A stretch of 64,000 nt of DNA from positions 25,016,161-25,080,160 of the forward strand of contig CM069447.1 in the NCBI GenBank assembly GCA_035610835.1, in the 5' to 3' direction. Below, piece by piece: positions 58,076 through 64,000 of this stretch; position 1 is the stretch's first letter, and each line of letters starts with the position of its first letter. A model generated the notes under the pieces. The model had not been told where the DNA came from. It ran no database searches and saw only the letters and a program-made list of their open reading frames with translations. The DNA is from Ophiura sarsii. Taxonomy: Eukaryota; Echinodermata; Ophiuroidea; Amphilepidida; Ophiuridae. The translations under genes were made by a program, and so were the position numbers.

Positions 58076-58447
58076 ATGACCACAACTAACACAACTGAAA
58101 CAACTTATACAAACGAAAGTACAGAAACTATGTTATCGGATGAAGCGTTTGACCAACTTCTTAAAACACAATACCCAGAAACGACGAAATGGAGAGAATT
58201 AGTAATTGGTAAAATTTATAAAGTGGTATCGAAAAAGATCATTGACACAGAAAAGGGAGAATCAACGATCATAATCCTTGCCGATGGCATTCACGTATGG
58301 GCATGTTCAGCACTAGAAAAGCGTTTAGAAGAAGATAAACATAGAGAATTTCCTTGTTACATTCGATCCAATGGTGAAATTCAAAGCAAAAAAAATAAAG
58401 CCTATAAGTATTTCGGCTTTGATCTTGTATGGCATGTTAATAAATAA
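58076..58447 (+). CDS. Small OB-fold-like protein (possible ssDNA-binding)
   Basis: 123 residues if started at the ATG at 58076, which is preferred over an in-frame ATG at 58022 because the shared motif and a Thr-rich N terminus follow directly. The pattern WRELVIGKIYKVV...STIIILADGIHVWACSALEKRL...FPCYIRSNG...YFGFDLVW alternates beta-strand-like segments. It is reminiscent of OB-fold nucleic-acid-binding proteins encoded by viral transposons. No catalytic motif is present. The gene follows the unknown gene on the same strand with the two reading frames almost touching. Assignment to ssDNA binding is inference from pattern only. Confidence 0.45.
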   Translation: MTTTNTTETTYTNESTETMLSDEAFDQLLKTQYPETTKWRELVIGKIYKVVSKKIIDTEKGESTIIILADGIHVWACSALEKRLEEDKHREFPCYIRSNGEIQSKKNKAYKYFGFDLVWHVNK

Positions 58448-58701
58448 TTAGTTAACACAAATTTTTAACAAGTTGCAAAACGAAATAAGAAATGCTAATT
58501 GTTATAAATTGCACCAATAATTCCGTCGCAAAATGCTTGAAATTTATCTGATGTAGAGCTTATACGCTCAGATTTACTCTTTTTTTTCTTCTTTTTTTTT
58601 GTTAATTTAATTTTGATAGTCGCTACCAGGCGAGCAACAAATAATGCTTAGAGCCAAGCTGGGTTTATTAGAATATGTTGAAGGGGTTGATGGATTTACG
58701 T
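58448..58701. other. Intergenic spacer between convergent genes
   Basis: About 250 bp, AT-rich with T/C runs near 58580-58600, which could serve the converging transcripts as terminators. No RNA gene was recognised. Confidence 0.4.
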
Positions 58702-59364
58702 TTAAGGGGCTCCAAGTTTCATAAGAGTATTCACAGCTTCTTTCTTGCCTATTTCCATCCCTTTTTTTTCGGCATCTGCACGAATTTGCTCTCTAACTTC
58801 ATCATTTATTTCTTTGAATTCTGTACGCACTCTCTCGCGTATCTGATTTTTATGACCGCGATAATTCTCTCGCTCAGCCAGAATTAATTGGAATTCTTCA
58901 TCGCTGATTTTATTATCTTTTAGGGCATTTGATACTAGGCCATTAATGCTGGACATCTTGGACATGGCTACATTCTTAATGCGTTCATGTTTTTCAACTT
59001 TCTTAAGTATGATTTTACAAATTGCGGATGCTCCGACAGATGCGGCACCCATTCCGATAGATACAATTCCCAAAGGCAAAGCGATGGGAGCTCCAATCCC
59101 AGTGCCAAGCGCGGTCATACCAGCGGTGCCTGCACCAACGGCAATAACGCCAGATGTGGTGCTAGCATAGAAAAAACTATTGTATATTGATTTATATCTG
59201 CGTCTCAATCTACTTCGTGTTTCATTTTCTGATTCGAGAAAACTTTTTATTTCCGAAATTTGTTTAAGTCTAAAAGTTATTCCATTATCATTAAGCTGTT
59301 GCTGTGCAAGCTCATCTTCTAAATTTGGGTACAATGGCGGGGCTGTTGGTTTTTTACTAGGCAT
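58702..59364 (-). CDS. Membrane-hairpin protein with PTAP/PPxY late-domain motifs
   Basis: 220 residues. The N terminus reads MPSKKPTAPPLYPNLE: PTAP (6-9) and PPLY (9-12) overlap by one proline. In enveloped viruses these are the late motifs that recruit TSG101/ESCRT-I and NEDD4-type WW ligases, and the fused arrangement is known from filovirus matrix proteins. Residues about 62-122 form two Gly/Ala-rich hydrophobic segments (GVIAVGAGTAGMTALGTG, PIALPLGIVSIGMGAASVG), a probable membrane hairpin. The C-terminal half is charged and helical (AEREN...EVREQIRADAEKKG). It is preceded by a TATA-like ATAATAATATAT next to the ATG. The role is inferred as a membrane or egress protein; homologues are recalled from other invertebrate virus-like elements. 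Confidence 0.6.
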   Translation of the reverse strand: MPSKKPTAPPLYPNLEDELAQQQLNDNGITFRLKQISEIKSFLESENETRSRLRRRYKSIYNSFFYASTTSGVIAVGAGTAGMTALGTGIGAPIALPLGIVSIGMGAASVGASAICKIILKKVEKHERIKNVAMSKMSSINGLVSNALKDNKISDEEFQLILAERENYRGHKNQIRERVRTEFKEINDEVREQIRADAEKKGMEIGKKEAVNTLMKLGAP

Positions 59365-59389
59365 GATATATTATTATGAATATATTTTT

Positions 59390-60415
59390 TTAAATTAATA
59401 CTTCATCGTCTGTAAAATTTTCAACATGATGATCTACGAAATGTTGAACTATTTCCCCTTTGTTGAGATTTCTGTCGTAGAGACTCACGATGCCTAATTC
59501 CTTCATTCCCATTCTGATATAATGTAAAGAATCGAAGTTTAAATTATGTTGTCTTATTTGTTTACCATTTATCCACACATTAAGTTTATTTGCAACACAT
59601 TGAATGGTAACATGATTAAGCTTTGTGGTGTCTACAATATGAATTATAGCATTTTCATTGCTTAACACATTATCAGTAATTGTATATTTAAAGCTATCTG
59701 CTGTCCACATCATTGTTAGATACGTAACAGACTGGGTAGTAGGGTTATAAAATGTTAAAATGGAAGTATTATTTTCCACTGGTGGTGATTCTCCAGGCCG
59801 TGCTGAAAAGAGTAGAGTCCACGGAGTTGATAAATTTGGTGTACATTCAATATGAAGTTTAGAGTTTAATTGCATAATACCCAAGTCTTTACTGGGGTTT
59901 GGTATCAAATCTATATCATAAGTTGCTGTAATAGTTTGTGGACGGTTATTAATGTACGTTTCACCGCTACCTGCATTGTCGTGTTTAATTTCAACCAGAA
60001 GTCCCCTTTCCAAATTGATATTCTTTCTCGCTCTAACAGAGAAGTATACTTTACTATCATCTTCAGGTAGTACAATATATCTCGCTAAAACATATGGTCT
60101 GGTATCATGTTCATGTTGTTCGATTCTGTCCACGTACTGTTTATTTACAGCGTCTGTTTCATCTACAGGGTTTCCAACCTCTTTGATTGCGTTGTAGTCC
60201 ATTATAAGATTTCCTGTCATTGTATCACCAGCTTTGCTTAATTTTTCTGTATTAAGGCGTGATGTTAAGTCTAAAACAAAAGCAGCAGTTGCGGCATGAT
60301 GTCTTTGTCTTGGTTCACCCAAGTTAATAATGTTGTGCTGTTCCATATCAATGTCTTGCGATGTGGAGGTTAGGGAGGTTTGCATGGTTGTATAGTTGGG
60401 TCCATAAATGCTCAT
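59390..60415 (-). CDS. Fibre-like protein: tail-fibre-type repeats plus LamG-like domain
   Basis: 341 residues. The N-terminal third has motifs of trimeric fibres: HNIINLGEPRQ...AAT, then DTMTGNLIMDYNAIKEVGNP and DAVNKQYVD, the 'GDTMTGxLxM...DAVxKxYVD' pattern best known from phage tail fibres. The last ~140 residues look like a laminin-G/concanavalin-type beta sandwich, with NHVTIQCVANKLNVWINGKQI and the ending GIVSLYDRNLNKGEIVQHF. Likely a capsid spike with a C-terminal glycan-binding head. It lies 25 bp upstream of the membrane-hairpin gene on the same strand, with an ATATATATATAA run before its ATG. Confidence 0.65.
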   Translation of the reverse strand: MSIYGPNYTTMQTSLTSTSQDIDMEQHNIINLGEPRQRHHAATAAFVLDLTSRLNTEKLSKAGDTMTGNLIMDYNAIKEVGNPVDETDAVNKQYVDRIEQHEHDTRPYVLARYIVLPEDDSKVYFSVRARKNINLERGLLVEIKHDNAGSGETYINNRPQTITATYDIDLIPNPSKDLGIMQLNSKLHIECTPNLSTPWTLLFSARPGESPPVENNTSILTFYNPTTQSVTYLTMMWTADSFKYTITDNVLSNENAIIHIVDTTKLNHVTIQCVANKLNVWINGKQIRQHNLNFDSLHYIRMGMKELGIVSLYDRNLNKGEIVQHFVDHHVENFTDDEVLI

Positions 60416-60431
60416 TGTTATATATATATTA

Positions 60432-61130
60432 TTATATACTTTTTATTTCAAGATTTAAATCGATTGGCAGTAAATTATTGTCTAGCTTGTGTGTCACTCC
60501 GTTTCCCCATTCTACTTTAAAATCAAAATCAAGCTCATTTATATCCCCTGAGTTCAGTGAAATATAATCGGGATTATCAAAACTAAATGTAGAATGCTGT
60601 CCAAAGGGCTCTGGTGATATTGGAATGATTTCTAACAGTTGAGATCCTCTTAGATTTTGATTTAGATTATGGTAATTACCCGTTGTCGATAATTGCTTTA
60701 AATATATAAGTATTCTTTTAGGTGCAAGTTCTACCGGACGATCCCCTACGTAATCCTCATTAATCCAGCTAGATCCATCGATACCTAACGCATATCTAAC
60801 TGGGTCCGGCAACCAAAGTTCAATGTTTGGAGGTAAAGTTATATCCACGAGACCACTTTCAGGATTAACTGTTATACTTAAATTTTCAATTCCATCCATA
60901 ATAATTTTAGTAAGATGATTAAAATTGTAAAACCCTGGCGCAATCGGTAGTTCCTGTGATTCCTGTTCATTTCTTCCCCATCTAACCGTTGTTTTTTCAT
61001 AGATATTATACCATCCAGACCACACTGTAATTCTTTTAATTGCAATTTTCATATCTCCACTTTGGTTGCAGAGGGGTTCATCAAAAGTAAATGGTTTGCC
61101 TTTACTCGCGTTAGTAATTCTCACAATCAT
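60432..61130 (-). CDS. Penton-like single jelly-roll capsid protein candidate
   Basis: 232 residues, predicted all-beta. ELPIAPGFYNFNHLTKIIMDGI (about 60-80) matches the 'Pxx-G-x-Y-x-x-x-x-L' turn that I associate with penton/minor capsid proteins of Polintons and adintoviruses. The C terminus (ELDFDFKVEWGNG...LDNNLLPIDLNLEI) fits their closing strands. It is 16 bp upstream of the fibre gene and co-oriented with it, which makes sense because pentons carry fibres. No transmembrane segment or signal is present. Confirmation needs profile or structure comparison. Confidence 0.5.
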   Translation of the reverse strand: MIVRITNASKGKPFTFDEPLCNQSGDMKIAIKRITVWSGWYNIYEKTTVRWGRNEQESQELPIAPGFYNFNHLTKIIMDGIENLSITVNPESGLVDITLPPNIELWLPDPVRYALGIDGSSWINEDYVGDRPVELAPKRILIYLKQLSTTGNYHNLNQNLRGSQLLEIIPISPEPFGQHSTFSFDNPDYISLNSGDINELDFDFKVEWGNGVTHKLDNNLLPIDLNLEIKSI

Positions 61131-61243
61131 TATAATTAATATATATTATAAATATATAAAATTGATTCTGCTAATTTAAAAGACGTGCCTTTACAGATGT
61201 TATTTATTGTAATTTTCATATTTTATATTATATATTTATAATA
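61131..61243. promoter_or_regulatory. Divergent promoter region, TATATATTTATAATA motif on both strands
   Basis: 113 bp between divergent start codons. ATATATTTATAATA ends 1 bp before the ATG on the plus side. The same word occurs on the minus strand about 16 bp before the ATG at 61130. Similar ATAATATATA words precede the starts at 60415 and 59364. Confidence 0.5.
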
Positions 61244-62716
61244 ATGGCAAAAAATAATGCAACGAGTCAAACCGACCCTAGTGTTCCAAAAATGTTTAAA
61301 TTAAACTCTAAAACATCTTATAGCTCTGGTAGTGTTTATGAACCAACGCATCAATTTAGCTTAGTAAATCAACACATTCAAGTAAATCCGCATAACAGCT
61401 TTTTAGTGAAGTTTAAAAATATCTGGAATCGGTACAAGTTGCCCAAAGTGACGGATGAAGCTGTTTACAACGACTGGATTAACAACCCAATGCAATTTTG
61501 GCAAAATCAATTAAATTTTGCAATTTGGTGTGCAACTACAGGATGCGGCGTGTCAAAAGAACACTTACAATATAAAGACCCCATGGTCAAAAGCATATTT
61601 AGATTTCATACATATTACCAAATTAGGCGCATTCTTATTGTTTTAGGATGTCCACTGCCGAGTGAGAATGATTTTGACCCTTATGACAATCCAATCAAAA
61701 GAGATGTGTTAGAAAAAATGGTTAAAGATTTTAATTGGGATGATAGAATACCATCTACTCAAAGGCTTGATTTATCTTATGGTCTTGGGTCTGTACGATA
61801 CAATTCTTTACATGGGTTAAGAGGAGAACAAACAAAAATACTAGAACGTGGAGGCGACTACGACCCAGCTAACAAGTGGACAGTTCATATTCCACCTTCA
61901 GGCAAATTTGCAGTGAATGACCGACACACTTATAAAATTGAATATATCGAGCAATACTTTAAACCCACAGTTATTGATTCGCGGCATAAGGCAGTAAATC
62001 CGCAAGTTGGTTCAGAACTTGATGCAATTGGATCGTTTATACTCGATAAAAGCAATGGGTTCACAAAAGAGGGTATTTTGCGAATTAATGAATCGATAAG
62101 AACATATGTATACACAATCGTTGGGGCACAAGTAAAAACAAAAACATCAATTATAAGCGGCAAGAGAGAGCTTGAAGCCCAATCTCAGTTTTATACAAAT
62201 GTAGATGCCAAAATCAAAGGCATAGAAAACATTGAAGAGTCAATAGATCAATACCAAGACATACTTCAACATGCAAGAAGCAAATTAGATTTTGTTGTTG
62301 GACTAAACTTGTACATGATACCAAGTGACATGGATCTTTACATAGGCACAATAAACGGATATAACAACTTGCTTACAACAGCAACGACAAGTGATTTTTA
62401 TATTGGGGTAAATGACGCTGTGAACAGCATAAAAAAAATACCACCGGTTTCAGCCACTGAATTTGATGCAACTCCAGTAATACGGCCCAATTTGAGCGAT
62501 CAACCTGTAACCCCTACGTTAGTTCCTTTGCCAGACATTCCTTCAGAATTTGACTTAGCCCCAGCTCCCGAGGATAATTTGCTTGATAGCTCTGATTTTG
62601 ATGCTTCAGATAATCCTAAAGAAGATCCAACAACATTAACGCATGAAGAGCTTAAAATAGGCTTAACTGTAGGGGGTATAATTATAGGAACTTTAGCTTT
62701 GGGGTATTTGAAATAA
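61244..62716 (+). CDS. Probable structural protein with C-terminal membrane anchor
   Basis: 490 residues. It has a conserved-looking central region with aromatic/Cys-rich NPMQFWQNQLNFAIWCATTG and FRFHTYYQIRRILIVLG, then a long mixed beta/helical region. A Pro/Asp/Glu-rich linker (about 410-465) follows, and then one hydrophobic segment (LTVGGIIIGTLALGYL) at the extreme C terminus, a tail anchor. The first half resembles uncharacterised proteins I recall from cnidarian and other invertebrate virus-like elements. The length is compatible with a major virion component, but no double jelly-roll signature can be asserted by eye. Its stop (62714-62716) directly abuts the stop of the convergent gene. 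Confidence 0.55.
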   Translation: MAKNNATSQTDPSVPKMFKLNSKTSYSSGSVYEPTHQFSLVNQHIQVNPHNSFLVKFKNIWNRYKLPKVTDEAVYNDWINNPMQFWQNQLNFAIWCATTGCGVSKEHLQYKDPMVKSIFRFHTYYQIRRILIVLGCPLPSENDFDPYDNPIKRDVLEKMVKDFNWDDRIPSTQRLDLSYGLGSVRYNSLHGLRGEQTKILERGGDYDPANKWTVHIPPSGKFAVNDRHTYKIEYIEQYFKPTVIDSRHKAVNPQVGSELDAIGSFILDKSNGFTKEGILRINESIRTYVYTIVGAQVKTKTSIISGKRELEAQSQFYTNVDAKIKGIENIEESIDQYQDILQHARSKLDFVVGLNLYMIPSDMDLYIGTINGYNNLLTTATTSDFYIGVNDAVNSIKKIPPVSATEFDATPVIRPNLSDQPVTPTLVPLPDIPSEFDLAPAPEDNLLDSSDFDASDNPKEDPTTLTHEELKIGLTVGGIIIGTLALGYLK

Positions 62717-63994
62717 TTACTTTGAGGATATAAGTTTACTAGCAAATTCATACAAAAGGTACCCAACGGCAATAAATAGCACCCACAAGTTTTCTGCAAG
62801 CACACCAACTACAGAAGCCGCTGATTTCATCAAAAGGCTAATAACTGCCCCAATAAGGCCAGGCAGTGCAGCCAATGCTTTATCTCCCAATTTTATAAGC
62901 AAATTTACTAACTTTTGCAGTTGTGCTTTGATCCATTTGCGAGAGCCTGGAGTTGGTTTGGGATTGGGTTTTGGGTCGGGTTTTGGATCGGGTTTTGGAT
63001 TTGGTGTTACTGATTTTACTGCTGATGTTATGGATTTTACTAATGTGGTAATAGCCAAGCCTATTGCCGTTAATATAACCGTAATTGTGACTCCCTGTTC
63101 GCGAAATAGTATGCGGATTTTATCACCAAGCGCCAGTTCTTTACTTAGCATTTTTTCGTATGTGTGTTTTATTGCTTCAATTTGAGTTTTAATTTCCGGT
63201 ACAAAGCCTGTTATAATATTTTTTTGAAATTCGATTTTAGAATCTAACTCTGCAATGCGTTCTTTTCTTGTGGCTTTTTGTTCTTCAGTTATATCAACAA
63301 TAGAATCAGCTACTTCTTGCTCTCGTTGCCCATCATATTCATTAATTTTAATCATCGCTGCTTCAATTTGCCCCTTAACAGTTTTTAACTGTTGGTTAAA
63401 TCGTCCCACATCACGAACTAATTGCGCATCAAAATTGTTTTGTTGTTGTGTTGATTCATTTTGTGGGTTGTAATTATTTAAAGTTTTTAGAAAAATATCT
63501 GTGTTTTCTTGAGTGGAATCTATGACTTGTTGTAAATTTGATGAAGTAACGGATTCAGGTAAACCGGATAATGCCTCATCTACGGCGACTCTTACTGATG
63601 GCGAAACATTCCTGGGAGTTTGATTTTGTCTGTAATTACTCAAAAGTAGTCCATTTCTCATAAAATTAGTGCCACCTTGCCCCCTGGGAAGAAGTCGTCC
63701 ATAATCATTTTCTATAGTACTTGCTGACTTAAATATTTTTTTATCTCTTACTGTAGTTAGTTCTACCTCAAAACCTTGCCATTTTGCATATATAGCACCA
63801 TCACTTTCTACCCTTAATTCCGCAGATGGTACAAGAGCATCGCTTGTTGCTATTATATAATTGCGAGGAGGGCTAGTAAATACTCTATTAAAAGCAGCAC
63901 TGGCTATTTTATTTTTTTCCATATTAAGAGCATTAATAGCATTAATTTGTGTGTTGTCTACGGACATACCATCATTACTTCTTAAGTTTGCCAA
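62717..63994 (-). CDS. Coiled-coil membrane protein with Pro-rich hinge
   Basis: 425 residues. An N-terminal region contains LLPRGQGGTNFMRNGLLL. A long coiled coil rich in E/K/Q (about 195-290) follows, then a hydrophobic segment after REQG (VTITVILTAIGLAITTLV, about 300-320). Next is a PNPKPDPKPDPKPNPKP hinge, then two amphipathic/hydrophobic helices (LAALPGLIGAVISLLMK and NLWVLFIAVGYLLYEF). The layout suggests a membrane-active or virion-membrane protein. I recall the C-terminal block as common in cnidarian and mollusc virus-like elements. The ATG at 63994 is only 6 bp from the window edge, so a further upstream start cannot be excluded. Confidence 0.6.
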   Translation of the reverse strand: MANLRSNDGMSVDNTQINAINALNMEKNKIASAAFNRVFTSPPRNYIIATSDALVPSAELRVESDGAIYAKWQGFEVELTTVRDKKIFKSASTIENDYGRLLPRGQGGTNFMRNGLLLSNYRQNQTPRNVSPSVRVAVDEALSGLPESVTSSNLQQVIDSTQENTDIFLKTLNNYNPQNESTQQQNNFDAQLVRDVGRFNQQLKTVKGQIEAAMIKINEYDGQREQEVADSIVDITEEQKATRKERIAELDSKIEFQKNIITGFVPEIKTQIEAIKHTYEKMLSKELALGDKIRILFREQGVTITVILTAIGLAITTLVKSITSAVKSVTPNPKPDPKPDPKPNPKPTPGSRKWIKAQLQKLVNLLIKLGDKALAALPGLIGAVISLLMKSAASVVGVLAENLWVLFIAVGYLLYEFASKLISSK

Positions 63995-64000
63995 TCTTTG

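Larger units (their letters stand above)
56737..64000. mobile_element. Virus-like element (Polinton/Maverick-like or related), left part
   Basis: A switch at about 56.7 kb from repeat-rich host DNA to a compact block of intronless genes on both strands with very short spacers. The outermost feature is a large palindrome (56737-56945). Gene content (OB-fold-like protein, PPxY membrane hairpin protein, fibre, penton-like protein, structural protein, coiled-coil membrane protein) fits an integrated double-jelly-roll-lineage DNA virus or giant transposon. None of the defining replication/integration genes (PolB, integrase, packaging ATPase, protease) is within the window. The class is therefore inferred, and the right end is unseen. 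Confidence 0.65.

Noticed and set aside
62928..63185. Plus-strand frame with GLGFGSGFGSGFG repeats
   Set aside because: Antisense shadow of the PKPDPKP hinge of the 425-residue minus-strand protein.

Overview
The window reads as nuclear DNA of a marine invertebrate, most likely a non-vertebrate deuterostome (echinoderm or hemichordate grade). The reasons are one intron-rich animal gene with Ig and EGF exons of a Tie-receptor-like type, many TA-, TTAA- and 8-bp-target DNA transposons, Penelope-like and RTE-like retroelements, tRNA-derived SINE heads, long satellite arrays, and a 100-N assembly gap (51643-51742). No rRNA, intact tRNA, CRISPR or bacterial gene organisation is visible.

1-22 kb: the minus strand carries the 5' half of a receptor gene. 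Five exons join in one consistent phase: a signal-peptide exon (21583-21535), two Ig-like exons (13741-13436, 10569-10324) and three EGF exons (10133-9999, 8479-8321, 6896-6666). Every junction is phase 1. Two decayed duplicate exons lie beside their parents (13981-13801, 8265-8203). The 3' part (more EGF, FN3, membrane span, kinase, if present) was not found and would lie below position 1. Introns and flanks hold a PIF/Harbinger-like element (957-4482), two copies of a TTAA MITE, a hAT MITE with an 8-bp target duplication, a Tc1-type MITE, and a Penelope-like element bounded by 160-bp inverted repeats (17520-19222).

22-50 kb: a nest of repeats. A ~111-bp satellite runs forward (26.1-28.5 and 38.1-41.1 kb), then inverted (41.1-43.1 kb), then as a longer variant with near-exact higher-order duplications (43.7-47.5 kb). 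The forward block is split by a hAT-type element (28529-38052) with a 14-bp terminal inverted repeat and the perfect 8-bp duplication ATGGTAGG. Inside that element is a TA-flanked, long-TIR, foldback element (29207-37939) filled with ~120-bp and ~142-bp arrays. At 47.5-50.3 kb lies an RTE-like LINE on the minus strand, cut just before its catalytic YADD motif and carrying a MITE.

50-57 kb: no genes. There are low-complexity tracts, a divergent GCGCGC-containing tandem array and a mariner-type terminus.

56.7-64 kb: the left part of a compact, AT-rich, intronless virus-like element (Polinton/Maverick-like or related), starting at an 82-bp-arm palindrome. It holds eight tightly packed genes on both strands. 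They include an OB-fold-like protein, a membrane-hairpin protein whose N terminus carries overlapping PTAP and PPxY late-domain motifs, a fibre-like protein, a penton-like jelly-roll candidate, a probable structural protein and a coiled-coil membrane protein. Two promoter-like motif classes separate the left-end genes from the structural genes. The polymerase, integrase, ATPase and protease expected of a Polinton are not in the window and would lie beyond 64000.
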